Assembly: GCA_000974665.1 (NCBI GenBank) | Contig: BBSY01000003.1 | Coordinates: 992,001-1,056,000 of the forward strand | Direction of reading: 5' to 3' | DNA length: 64,000 nt | Origin: an alpha proteobacterium U9-1i | GTDB lineage: Bacteria; Pseudomonadota; Alphaproteobacteria; Caulobacterales; Aquidulcibacteraceae | In this document: positions 16,214 to 24,406 of the stretch, piece by piece | How the letters are laid out: the number at the start of each line of letters is the position of its first letter | How positions within the stretch are numbered: position 1 is the first letter of the stretch | Program-made: the position numbers and the translations under genes | Notes under the pieces: generated by a model | Told to the model about the DNA's origin: nothing | What the model saw: the letters and a program-made list of their open reading frames with translations, nothing else | Database searches by the model: none

Positions 16214-17710
16214 ATGCCCACGACGCTCGACACCCTGCCCGAGATTTTCATCTCCACCACCGAGACGAGCGCCCTGGTATCGCGCGCCCAGGCCGATGGC
16301 CTCGTGCGCCAGCTTGCGCCCCGGCTCTACACCAAGAACCTGACCGAGACCCCCGAACGCATTGTCCGACGCAATGCCTGGCAGATCGTGGCTGCCTTCG
16401 TCCCCGGCGCCCTCATCGCGGACCGCACCGCGCTCGAAAACGTGCCCGCCGAAGACGGCTCCGTCTTCATCGTCTCCAGCCGCAAACGCGACATCGAGTT
16501 GCCGGGTCTGAAAATCCGCACCCGCAAGGGCGCCGAGCCTCTGCCCGACGATCTCCCCTTCATCGGCGGTCTCAGGCTCTCTTCAACCGCACGCGCCTAT
16601 CTCGACAACATGGCCCTCTCGCGCCGGCGATCGAGCGAAGTCAGCCGCACGCTCACGCGCGCCGAACTCGAAATACGCCTCGACGATCTCATCCGCCGCG
16701 GCGGCGAGGACGCCGCCAACAAACTTCGCGACGACGCCCGGCGCGTCGCGCCCGTCATCGGTCGCGATGAAGAATTCACCGAACTTGACAAGCTGATCGG
16801 CGCCCTCCTCGGCACCCGCGAGGACAAGCTCGCGACCAACCAGGCGCGCGCGCGCGGCGCCGGCGCGCCATTCGATCCCAACCGCATCGCCCTCTTCGAG
16901 CAATTGCACGCTGAACTGCGCGCGACCGCGCTGCCGCCCCGTCCAGCACGCGCGCGCGGCGAAGAAAGCGACGCGACGCGCAATTTTTTCGAGGCCTATT
17001 TCTCGAACTTCATCGAAGGCACCGAATTCGAAGTCGGCGAAGCAGCAGACATCGTGTTCCGAAGCGTCATCCCCCGCGACCGGCCCGAAGATGCGCACGA
17101 CATTATCGGCACCTGGCGCATCGTCTCCGATCCTATCGAGATGCGGCGCACGCCGCGTACCGAGAGCGATCTCTTCACGCTGCTCAAAACCCGTCACGCC
17201 ACCTTGATGGGAGGCCGCCCCGACAAATCACCGGGACTTTTCAAGCAGGCGTCGAACCGCGCTGGCCAGACCGTGTTCGTCGCACCCGAAGATGTGGAGG
17301 GTACGCTGGCGCGCGGCTTCGAACTAGCAGCCAGTCTCGAAGCGCCGCTCGCGCGCGCCATCTACATGATGTTCCTAGTTTCAGAAGTGCATCCCTTCGC
17401 CGATGGCAACGGGCGCGTGGCGCGCGTGATGATGAACGCCGAACTCGTCGCCGGCGGCGAGGAACGCATCATCATCCCCACCATCTTCCGCAGCAATTAT
17501 CTGAGCGGCCTGAAAGCCCTCTCGCTCAATCAGCACACGCGGCCCGTAATCCGTACGCTCGACTTCGCGCAAAAGTGGGTTGCTGCGATTCCGTGGGGCG
17601 AGCTTCACTCCACCCAAGCCGTGCTCGATCAATGCCACGCCTTCATGGACCCCGCGCAGGCGGACGATGAAGGCGTACGACTGCGGTTGCCTGAGATCTT
17701 GGCTGGATAG
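16214..17710 (+). CDS. Fic domain protein with N-terminal AbiEi-like domain
   Basis: The 498-residue product has a Fic motif HPFADGNGRVAR (residues 393-404) with the catalytic His and intact phosphate loop, so AMP or similar transfer to a target hydroxyl is expected. Upstream lies S-N-F-I-E-G (264-269), the class II inhibitory motif whose Glu blocks ATP. Residues 1-180 resemble the AbiEi family: LAPRLYTKN, RRNAWQIVAAFVPGALIADRTAL and FIGGLRLSSTARAYL. AbiEi proteins are DNA-binding antitoxins, so this looks like a regulator fused to an enzyme. The ATG at 16214 is preferred to a TTG at 16160 because the earlier start would overlap the direct repeats. The HEPN-like gene follows with no gap. Confidence 0.85.
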   Translation: MPTTLDTLPEIFISTTETSALVSRAQADGLVRQLAPRLYTKNLTETPERIVRRNAWQIVAAFVPGALIADRTALENVPAEDGSVFIVSSRKRDIELPGLKIRTRKGAEPLPDDLPFIGGLRLSSTARAYLDNMALSRRRSSEVSRTLTRAELEIRLDDLIRRGGEDAANKLRDDARRVAPVIGRDEEFTELDKLIGALLGTREDKLATNQARARGAGAPFDPNRIALFEQLHAELRATALPPRPARARGEESDATRNFFEAYFSNFIEGTEFEVGEAADIVFRSVIPRDRPEDAHDIIGTWRIVSDPIEMRRTPRTESDLFTLLKTRHATLMGGRPDKSPGLFKQASNRAGQTVFVAPEDVEGTLARGFELAASLEAPLARAIYMMFLVSEVHPFADGNGRVARVMMNAELVAGGEERIIIPTIFRSNYLSGLKALSLNQHTRPVIRTLDFAQKWVAAIPWGELHSTQAVLDQCHAFMDPAQADDEGVRLRLPEILAG

Positions 17711-18217
17711 ATGCGCCCCGAAGCCGAAGCCCTCACGCCCGATCCGCGGTTCGCCACCACAGTCGCCATCGAGGCCGATGGCACTGTGCGCCCGCTCACG
17801 TTCGCCGATCACTATGGACTTGTGGCGAGCCTCGACACCATTACTGGCGCACCCGCGCCGGTGCGCACCGCTTTCCAACGCGCGCTCCATTGCTTTCTCT
17901 ATTCCTGGTTCGACTACGAGATGATGGTGATCGCCGAGGCTCAGGCGATTGCGAGCTTTGAACTGGCGCTGAAGCTGAAGCTCAACCGTCCTGCCGATGC
18001 GCCACCGCTCCACGGACTTAGCCAACGCCTAAAGGCGGCGATCGACGCCGGACACCTGCCGCCCCCAGACGCGGCGCAGCAACCTGGCGAGTATTTGATC
18101 CTGCGCAGCATTCGTAACGAACTTGCCCACGGCTCCGGCGACGTGCATTCGCCCGCGCTGGTGGTGGAGGTGTTCGCACGCTGCGCCGCTTTCATCGGAC
18201 AGCTTTACCCGGTTTGA
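17711..18217 (+). CDS. HEPN-like protein with RxxxxH motif
   Basis: The 168-residue protein is mainly helical and has a conserved C-terminal patch LRSIRNELAHGSGD in which R135-N-E-L-A-H140 fits the Rx4-6H motif of HEPN domains. HEPN proteins are often RNases in toxin-antitoxin or abortive-infection systems, though some are non-catalytic partners, so activity is not certain. ATG 17711 begins immediately after the Fic TAG, which argues for coupled translation and possibly a complex. A DUF4145/MAE_28990-like assignment is possible. The Fic domain may modify this protein, as HEPN toxins elsewhere are inactivated by nucleotidyl transfer; that is inference. Confidence 0.6.
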   Translation: MRPEAEALTPDPRFATTVAIEADGTVRPLTFADHYGLVASLDTITGAPAPVRTAFQRALHCFLYSWFDYEMMVIAEAQAIASFELALKLKLNRPADAPPLHGLSQRLKAAIDAGHLPPPDAAQQPGEYLILRSIRNELAHGSGDVHSPALVVEVFARCAAFIGQLYPV

Positions 18218-18338
18218 CGCCATGCTTTCGGCGTTGATTCCGCGCATCAACCGTTTCGTCGCCGCGCGGTTCGAGCAGGCGTGCATGATGATAAGCCGGA
18301 ATGGCCGCCTCGGTCGTGACGTGGGAGGAGCAGCGACT

Positions 18339-19145
18339 ATGCGTGTCATCGATTACGACGACATCGACACCTGGACCCCATGGTTCGACGAGATCATGGC
18401 GGCGCTCGCGTCCGCCGATCTCGTGGACCTTCTTGTCGCCGCCAATCCCAAATACACCAATGATGCCGAGCGTTTGGTCGTCAATGCCGTCGGCCGCAAA
18501 CAACTGATCCCCGGATTGAGCGCTGCGCTCGAACCTTTCCGGGTGCGCGTCTATCACGGCACCCGCGTTTCTGCGGACGACGCCGCATCCATTCGCGCCA
18601 AGGGTCTACAGCCGCTTGTCCTTGCCGAGCGGCGCAGCGAACTTGTTGCAATCCTTCAGCGACATCCGGGCTGGGGCGAGGTCTCGCATCGCTTTGACGC
18701 GGCGCTGCACGACTACGGCGAGAAAGCAAAGGCCGGAACGCGCCAAGATGATCGCATCCACTTCTGCTTCTCGCGAGAAGGACTGCTCCGAGGCTGCAAC
18801 CATTACCTTTGCTACGGCGCCGAGGTCGACGGCCATATCGCTCACGATCTCTTTGGCGATGACAGCGCCAATGCGCTTTTTGCCGAGCATCGAAGACCTC
18901 TGCTCGTTAGTTGGACCGCTCCTTACGTGGAGGCCGAAGCGGCGGCCAACCCGTTTGGGTTCGACCACGACGGCATGCCGTCCTTCATGTCGTGCCTCTT
19001 ATCAGCCTGGGCCTATCAAAAGGCCCATCCCGCCTACACCATTCGACAAGAGCGCGACGGCGTCGCCGGGTGGTTTCACGGTGCTATCGCCGCCGATCGA
19101 TTAGAACGCGTCGAAACTTTGAACGACGCAGACTTAGCGCCCTAA
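18339..19145 (+). CDS. Protein of unknown function following the Fic-HEPN pair
   Basis: The 268-residue protein is not recognised. It has an acidic N-terminus, a central YHGTRVSADDAASIRAKGLQ segment and an HFCFSREGLLRGCNHYLCYG stretch rich in Cys and aromatic residues. The YHGT followed by a helix and a later Ser-Arg resembles, loosely, the start of ADP-ribosyltransferase-like folds (H/Y-G-T), but the remaining motif residues are not evident. The ATG at 18339 follows a strong GGAGGAG, so this start is favoured over the open upstream frame. It lies 121 bases after the HEPN-like gene on the same strand and could belong to the same defence unit. Confidence 0.6.
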   Translation: MRVIDYDDIDTWTPWFDEIMAALASADLVDLLVAANPKYTNDAERLVVNAVGRKQLIPGLSAALEPFRVRVYHGTRVSADDAASIRAKGLQPLVLAERRSELVAILQRHPGWGEVSHRFDAALHDYGEKAKAGTRQDDRIHFCFSREGLLRGCNHYLCYGAEVDGHIAHDLFGDDSANALFAEHRRPLLVSWTAPYVEAEAAANPFGFDHDGMPSFMSCLLSAWAYQKAHPAYTIRQERDGVAGWFHGAIAADRLERVETLNDADLAP

Positions 19146-19203
19146 CACGCACCTCGTGGGCCCTTCGTCGCCCTTCCCTCCAAGCGTCGGGCTCGCGCCG
19201 CGG

Positions 19204-20304
19204 TCAATAGACGTCATGATCGAAGCGAACGATCTCGAGATCGTGTTGGGCGCCAAAACCGAACCGGAATTCGTCGAGCGCTAAGTCCGAGATTGGATTC
19301 GTGGCTAGCGGGTTGATGAACAGCCGAAAATGCGCACCCGGCTGCGCAGGTTGACCGCGCCAAGCGTTGAAGAAGGCAAGCCCGGAGAGCATTCCGCCCG
19401 CCGCGCCTTTGCTGACACTGAAGATGCGCGTCGCATCGTTTCGGAACTGCAGAAACGTTCGGCGTGCAAACGCACGCTCGAAATCCAGAATGAAGCCGCC
19501 GAATTCGTTGTGCAGCCAGCCGCCGCTAAACCATGGATGAATGACAAAGACCAAAATGAACGGTGCGTGCCTAGTGAACTGCTTGGCATAGCTGAAGGCG
19601 TAAGATGCGTTCTGCTCCGCCAACTCATAAGGATTTGACGTGTTGTGTGTCACCTGCACCGGCGATGGCGCACGCAAGGTGACGTCCACGCCGCCTCGCT
19701 TTGCGCGCTGTTTGGCGTTCAGTTCGGTGCGTAGCGCATCATATTTTGCGCTCAGCAAATCGCTGAGTTCGGCCATCGGCGCGTCCCAATTGCCCTCGAT
19801 GGCGACGAAGCTGTTGGGAAAATCCTTCGACAACCGCGCATTAAGCGCTTTGATCAGACATTCCCGAAAGCCAAACCCTTTGACGTCGAAATAGACGCCG
19901 CTGTGGAGTCCCATACGACCGTCAAGGTCCGATCCGTTCGGATTGAGAATGTCAGCGCCGGTCATGGCCGCTTGCGGTTCAAAGGGAATCTTGTTTTCCA
20001 AAAGCCAGAGATAGACCGAGAGTTCACTAAACGCGCCGTACGCATTACGGCTGGTCAGATCCTTTACCGACTTCTCGATCATCGCAGAATCGGCGTTGTT
20101 CGCGTGCAAGAGCTCGAAACACCGCGCCATCGCCTCAACATGCTCAGCACTGCTGGCAAGATTGAGGGCGTCAGGGTTTGGCGATTTCGACGCTGCGCCA
20201 TAATCATCGTCGCCGAGTTTGGCGCGAAGCCCGAATGAGGCCACGACGGGACTCAGTCTCTCCAATTCTTGCAGCCACCCATGCCTGGTGGTGATGATCG
20301 TCAT
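19204..20304 (-). CDS. Unknown protein with a PD-(D/E)xK-like core
   Basis: The 366-residue protein has an arrangement compatible with a restriction-endonuclease fold: helix residue E94 in AFSELSVYLWLLE, D126/D128 in GSDLDGRM and D140-V-K142 in VYFDVKGFGF. The rest, including the SPVQVTHNTSNPYELAE and FILVFVIHPWFSGGW segments, is not recognised. It is 28 bases downstream of the next gene in a four-gene minus-strand cassette within the island's defence region. Nuclease activity is a hypothesis based on motif spacing only. Confidence 0.6.
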   Translation of the reverse strand: MTIITTRHGWLQELERLSPVVASFGLRAKLGDDDYGAASKSPNPDALNLASSAEHVEAMARCFELLHANNADSAMIEKSVKDLTSRNAYGAFSELSVYLWLLENKIPFEPQAAMTGADILNPNGSDLDGRMGLHSGVYFDVKGFGFRECLIKALNARLSKDFPNSFVAIEGNWDAPMAELSDLLSAKYDALRTELNAKQRAKRGGVDVTLRAPSPVQVTHNTSNPYELAEQNASYAFSYAKQFTRHAPFILVFVIHPWFSGGWLHNEFGGFILDFERAFARRTFLQFRNDATRIFSVSKGAAGGMLSGLAFFNAWRGQPAQPGAHFRLFINPLATNPISDLALDEFRFGFGAQHDLEIVRFDHDVY

Positions 20305-20332
20305 AGCTCCGTCACCTCGGGGATAGCGTCAA

Positions 20333-21316
20333 TCAGGATTGCGCCCTTCCTGCAAAGCAGGAGCCGTCGGGCGCAAACAGCCCAGCGATGTCCGTCAGTC
20401 GCCCAAGCTTCAGTTCAACGTGGGAAGCGGCCGCCCCGCCTCCGACCGGCATCCACAGAAATCGGTATTCCCGCTGATGCGCAAACGCGAAATCTTTCGA
20501 CATGCCGGCATCGATGCGCTGACGCAATTCGATTTGCCGAGGGTCAAAGTACTGCACCGGATTGTGATGGCAATACCAACCGGGCAACAAGTCGCGCGCC
20601 GCTCTCTCAAGGCGCTCGGCAAAGGCCTCGACGTCCCAAATCGTGATGCATGCGTCGGCAGGCGCGCCGGCGTTATTCGAAAACAATGGAAACAAGCGTG
20701 CATCGAATTCGGTCGACGCGCAGAGCACATAATAATTGGCCATCGCCGGGCGCACGTGCCGAACGTCCCCAATGATGGGCGAAGCGCGGCCGGAGGCGTC
20801 GATGATGCGCACGCCGTCGCCAAGTGAAAAATGCGGCTTCTCCAATTCGTCGTCCTGTTGCGCCAAGCTCAACCCGTCGCAAGTATATGACGCCGCTGGC
20901 GCGAGCCGCACGCGGCCCTCCTCAAGCATCGGCTCAAGCCACGCCGCCTCGCCGTAGCGAACAATGAAGCTGCATTCGTTCGGATATTTTGGCGTAAACG
21001 GCGGCGGCGGCGCTGGCGCGACTTCGATCCCGGACAATTGCGGGACCAAGCCCCGCGTTTCGTATTCGATCAAGCTTTGTGCGCGCTTCTTCAACCACCA
21101 CCACGTGCTCGTAAACGTAGCGCGTTCCGGCACCGCGTCGCGCGCGCTATCGAGCAGGAAGATGAGGTTTCGATTGAGCGCACGCATGCGCGCGTCGAGC
21201 TCGCTCTGCGGCACATTCTTGAGGTAGGGACGGACTTGGTATTCGAACCGCCACTGCTCGTCGTCATAGCGCACGTCGGTCGACCGAGCCACCAACAATC
21301 GCTCCAGGAAGCTCAA
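20333..21316 (-). CDS. Unknown protein in the minus-strand cassette
   Basis: The 327-residue protein was not recognised. It has a helical N-terminal third with an EYQVRPYLKNVPQSELDARM stretch, a Pro-rich linker (APAPPPPFTPKYP) and a C-terminal half ending in AHQREYRFLWMPVGGG, which resembles the end of small phage- or defence-associated domains seen beside abortive infection genes, but no catalytic motif is clear. The only plausible start is a TTG at 21316, overlapping the TGA of the preceding fragment (TTGA), so translation is probably coupled to it. This start is unusual and should be treated with care. Confidence 0.55.
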   Translation of the reverse strand: MSFLERLLVARSTDVRYDDEQWRFEYQVRPYLKNVPQSELDARMRALNRNLIFLLDSARDAVPERATFTSTWWWLKKRAQSLIEYETRGLVPQLSGIEVAPAPPPPFTPKYPNECSFIVRYGEAAWLEPMLEEGRVRLAPAASYTCDGLSLAQQDDELEKPHFSLGDGVRIIDASGRASPIIGDVRHVRPAMANYYVLCASTEFDARLFPLFSNNAGAPADACITIWDVEAFAERLERAARDLLPGWYCHHNPVQYFDPRQIELRQRIDAGMSKDFAFAHQREYRFLWMPVGGGAAASHVELKLGRLTDIAGLFAPDGSCFAGRAQS

Positions 21317-21489
21317 CCCACAATGCCTGGCTTGTTTGATTGTCCGACGCAGAGGCTGTCGCCATCGCCGACATAGCGAACTGTTTCCGCGAACTCATCA
21401 TCGGCGTGTTGCGGCGGCGGCGACGTACATGAGTCGGCCAGCGCCGTGACCGGCCAGGCACAAGCACCAATCAAAACAGCGATGCGCAT
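21313..21489 (-). pseudogene. Thermonuclease (SNase-like) N-terminal remnant
   Basis: This 58-codon frame encodes a signal peptide (MRIAVLIGACAWPVTALA) followed by SCTSPPP and VRYVGDGDSLCVG, the first catalytic strand of secreted staphylococcal-nuclease-like proteins, whose first Asp lies in DGDSLCVG. The normal protein needs about 90 further residues including the LADF and catalytic Arg/Glu segments. Here the frame stops right after GQSNKPGIVG. A piece in another frame (WVELPGA...) just downstream may be a degenerate continuation. It overlaps its neighbours at both ends, so it is either a decayed gene or a short secreted peptide. Confidence 0.6.
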
Positions 21490-21800
21490 CAATCCTCGAC
21501 GTCCACAAGTTCGCCTGGCCGATTGCCGGCGTTCGACATGGTCCACGCACGACCCGTGGTCAGGCTGTTGAGCACGAAAGACCCGCGACGTGGATCGACC
21601 GCTCGAACCAATAGGTTGAGGAAATCGGACCACGGCAGCTTGTCTGGATTTCGGCGAAGACGCAGGAGCGTCTTATGTGGGAGCTTATCGACTTCGAGGC
21701 CAGCAGCCTCCAAACGTCGGCGGATGCCTCTATAGTCATCGCGTCGAGGGCGATTGAATTCGAACGTGTAGGTCTTCGTGTCTCGCTTCTGTGCCGACAT
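21489..21800 (-). CDS. Small basic protein of unknown function
   Basis: The 103-residue protein has an N-terminal YTFEFNRPRRDDYRGIRRRL stretch and a central LPHKTLLRLRRNPDKL helix, then a tail ending in ELVDVED. Its size, charge and helix-then-strand appearance fit a small nucleic-acid- or partner-binding protein, but no family was recognised. ATG 21800 starts the cassette 21800-19204, and its stop codon shares bases with the start of the SNase-like remnant. It has no obvious own ribosome-binding motif clearer than the purine-rich AGGAGG at about 21810-21815. Confidence 0.55.
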   Translation of the reverse strand: MSAQKRDTKTYTFEFNRPRRDDYRGIRRRLEAAGLEVDKLPHKTLLRLRRNPDKLPWSDFLNLLVRAVDPRRGSFVLNSLTTGRAWTMSNAGNRPGELVDVED

Positions 21801-21915
21801 TGGCTTGGCCTCCTGTTAACCCCCTTTCTCACCGTCATAGTCGATTTTGGCGCAGCGATAAACGCCTCGCCGATTTTCGCTGTCGTCTTGTCCTCTTCGC
21901 GTGCGACGCGAACCG

Positions 21916-22599
21916 CTACTTGGGATAGCCGCCTGCGTATTGGGATGCTTCCTCATCCGAAACGATTTCCAACGTCTTGCTCGGCAACACTCTCGACTGT
22001 ATCGCCTCGATGTTCTCAGGCGGCGCGTTCAGCCATTCCTTGCAAGCGAATTGGTTGGTGAGGATGACGGGCATCGCCTTGGCGTGCACCGGGCGCACGA
22101 GATCGTTGGCTTCAGCGGTTAAGAACGAGAAGAGTTTGTGCGTGCCTTCGTTGGGCTCTTTCTTGGTGCCGTAATCGCCCCACCATTCGCCGCAGATGCC
22201 GGAGAAGAAGAGCATGCCGCGGTCGGGTGGCGCGAACCAACGGATCTGCTTCTTCCCTTTCGGTGAGGCATCTTCGTATTCACTGAACGCGGTGAACGGG
22301 ACGAGACAACGGAATTGCTGTTTCAAGAGCGGGCGCCAATGCGGGCTCTTGGTGTTGCGGATGTTAGTGACGGGCGCGTTGCCGGTTTGCGGCGGACCAG
22401 GAAGACCCCAGCGCATTTTGGTCCATTCGAGTTGGCCGCTTTCGCCGATCTTCAGGACGGGAGCGAAGCTCTTGGGAAAAACTTCAAGAACCGCGTTGCC
22501 AAGGATGGGGTTGATGCGGGTCTCCGACCATTCGTCGAACCCGTAATAGTCGCGCTCCTCGCCGGCCTTGCGGATGTCGGAGGCGTAGCGGTTACACAT
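21916..22599 (-). CDS. SRAP/YedK (HMCES-type) abasic-site shielding protein
   Basis: The 227-residue protein starts MCNRYASD, with the conserved Cys2 that forms a covalent thiazolidine link to abasic sites in single-stranded DNA. Supporting motifs are PVTNIRNTKSPHW, LVPFTAFSEYED with the catalytic Glu, and the PVHAKAMPVIL block with the conserved His. The length fits the family (about 220-240). It works in SOS-linked DNA protection. YedK-like genes are often mobile-element cargo, and this one lies in the island between two unfamiliar gene groups. It is on the same strand as, but 115 bases away from, the 103-residue gene. Confidence 0.92.
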   Translation of the reverse strand: MCNRYASDIRKAGEERDYYGFDEWSETRINPILGNAVLEVFPKSFAPVLKIGESGQLEWTKMRWGLPGPPQTGNAPVTNIRNTKSPHWRPLLKQQFRCLVPFTAFSEYEDASPKGKKQIRWFAPPDRGMLFFSGICGEWWGDYGTKKEPNEGTHKLFSFLTAEANDLVRPVHAKAMPVILTNQFACKEWLNAPPENIEAIQSRVLPSKTLEIVSDEEASQYAGGYPK

Positions 22600-22734
22600 G
22601 ATGCAAAGTTAGAACGGTGAACGCCAAATCGCTAGCGGCTGGGCCATCGGCTCCCCGCGCCCGAGCCGCATGCGCGCGCCCTAGCGACTTCAATCCCCGG
22701 CGCAAAGATACCGTTACGCGAAACGGACGACGCC

Positions 22735-23571
22735 CTAGGACCCGGTGCCAACAGCATTCATGATGTCGTCGAAGGTGAAAGTGGGTACACGGCCCAGGAA
22801 TGTTGGGGCCCGATCATCGATCAACTTTTGCGAAGGCTCGATGCCCTCTCTCGCGACACGACGTGCTTCAGCTTCATCGGCCGGAGAAAGCGTCTTCCTT
22901 TTCTTCACCTCTTCGATGAGTTCATCAATTCGCGCGTTGGCGCCAGGGCCGACACAGTGATCGCGAATGTAGAGCGTCAACGCCCGCGCGAACTGCTTCT
23001 GTGCGTTGAATAAGGTCAGTTCGGTCGACAGGTGGGCTTCATACGCTGCCACGATATCGTTGCTCTGGAGCAGAGCGCGGTAGAATTTGAACGTGTTGTC
23101 GATCAGGAAGGTGATGAAGATAGACTTCTCGGGGGCTATGAGGATTGCAAACGGGCACGGCTTGTTGATGGACACTTCGCTGATGACGTGAAGCCCCTCA
23201 CACGCTGCGGATACGACACATATGTTACGATCGGCAGCGATGTTTATGGCGCTCAGCAGATCAGCGACCCTTGGCCAAGCGACGCATTTGCCTTCAGCTG
23301 CGATCTCCAGGCCTGCATCCTTTCCGCCATGCATATCGATGTGGATCAGCGGCCGGACGCCCTTGGCGGCCTCAGACTCCATCGTTCGCAGAACGCGCTC
23401 GAAGTCTGCGACCGTCTGCACGTCGTGCAGCGCGAACGCCATGCTCTGGCGTTTGCATTCCGATTCCACGTCTTCGACAATTTTTTGGTTCCAGCTCTCT
23501 TCACCGGCGCGAAGGGAGCGAATCCACTGGATGGAATTGATATCGATATTGAGGTCGAACGTTTGGGCCAT
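22735..23571 (-). CDS. Caspase-like (CHAT/peptidase C14-like) protein, candidate protease
   Basis: The 278-residue product has the two blocks expected of caspase-fold peptidases. The first is PLIHIDMHGG, with candidate catalytic His81 followed by a Gly-rich turn. The second is ICVVSAACEGLH, with candidate Cys124 at the end of a hydrophobic strand. The spacing of 43 residues and strand-loop order match CHAT and metacaspase-like domains. The C-terminal 100 residues are helical and charged. No repeat or transmembrane part is fused. ATG 23571 is favoured over 23601 because GCGAGG precedes it. Such proteases take part in several bacterial defence systems; here no obvious sensor partner is adjacent. 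Confidence 0.6.
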   Translation of the reverse strand: MAQTFDLNIDINSIQWIRSLRAGEESWNQKIVEDVESECKRQSMAFALHDVQTVADFERVLRTMESEAAKGVRPLIHIDMHGGKDAGLEIAAEGKCVAWPRVADLLSAINIAADRNICVVSAACEGLHVISEVSINKPCPFAILIAPEKSIFITFLIDNTFKFYRALLQSNDIVAAYEAHLSTELTLFNAQKQFARALTLYIRDHCVGPGANARIDELIEEVKKRKTLSPADEAEARRVAREGIEPSQKLIDDRAPTFLGRVPTFTFDDIMNAVGTGS

Positions 23572-23610
23572 ATGGAAATGCCTCGCGTTTAGGCCGTTCA
23601 TATCGGGATT

Positions 23611-24024
23611 CTATTTGTACCGCGTGCGCGTCTTGCGAGACCGCAGCCGATGCGGCAGCGCCAAATACAACTCCCATTGCTCGGCGATGAGTTTCAAGTC
23701 GTATGCCACATCACCACGCGAGAGTGTTGTTTCGATAAGACGTCGCGCTTCGTCCTCGCAAGACTGAGCCGCCGCATCGAATGTTGGAAATTCGCCGAGT
23801 GAACCTTCGCGTGAACTCGCATACCAAAAATCCGGATGAAGACCGTCTGATTTGGGACCGGCGCGAACGTCGAAGCGATAGGTGAATCCGAATTCGAGCG
23901 TGTGGCGTTCTTCACCGCTGACGCTCCATTTGCTCCAGCGTCCTTGGCCCATGTCGTATTCCTTCGGCCGCCTTTCGCGCGGGTTGAAAGCGCATTCGGC
24001 CGCCATCCAATCGGCGCGCGTCAT
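23611..24024 (-). CDS. Protein of unknown function next to the caspase-like gene
   Basis: The 137-residue product is polar, contains FGFTYRFDVRAGPKSDG and FPTFDAAAQSCEDEARRL, and ends in a strongly basic RLRSRKTRTRYK tail. No family was recognised. Its stop lies 39 bases before the caspase-like start (23571), so the two could be one transcript. The start is uncertain: ATG 24024 is used, while the frame is open to another ATG at 24075. A substrate or regulator of the neighbouring protease is possible but unsupported. Confidence 0.5.
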   Translation of the reverse strand: MTRADWMAAECAFNPRERRPKEYDMGQGRWSKWSVSGEERHTLEFGFTYRFDVRAGPKSDGLHPDFWYASSREGSLGEFPTFDAAAQSCEDEARRLIETTLSRGDVAYDLKLIAEQWELYLALPHRLRSRKTRTRYK

Positions 24025-24406
24025 TGCGCTTGCGTTCCATGTTTGTTCTGGTAGTGTCAACGCCAACGCGTGCATGGGCTTGAGAGCAATTCAAGCAAGC
24101 CGGCGGGTAACGGCTATGAAAGCGCGCGAGGTGTCTGACGCACGTTTGGAACGCGTGCGTGAGTTCAAGCGGCTGACGGCGCAACTCTCCTGTCGCCGTC
24201 ATGCCGGGCCCTTTCGTTTCTCAACGAAGGGCCACGCGTGTGCGCTTCTCTTTATTCTTATGCCGTCTCTACCGAAGTTTGTGGCGTGTCGTGAGACGCG
24301 AGCGCTGGCCGACGCGCGAAGAGCGTGAAGGCGTTCGCGAACCCATCGCCGAAGCGGGCGGCGTAAGATCCTGGCTGTGCGCCGACCAACCTGAGTCCGA
24401 TGGCAT
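24025..24406. other. Intergenic region with an imperfect hairpin
   Basis: No convincing gene was seen here. An imperfect inverted repeat at 24207-24233 (GGCCCTTTCGTT, loop TCTC, AACGAAGGGCC) lies on the plus strand. It has one bulged base and no clear T-run, so it could be a terminator-like or leader structure. Confidence 0.4.
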
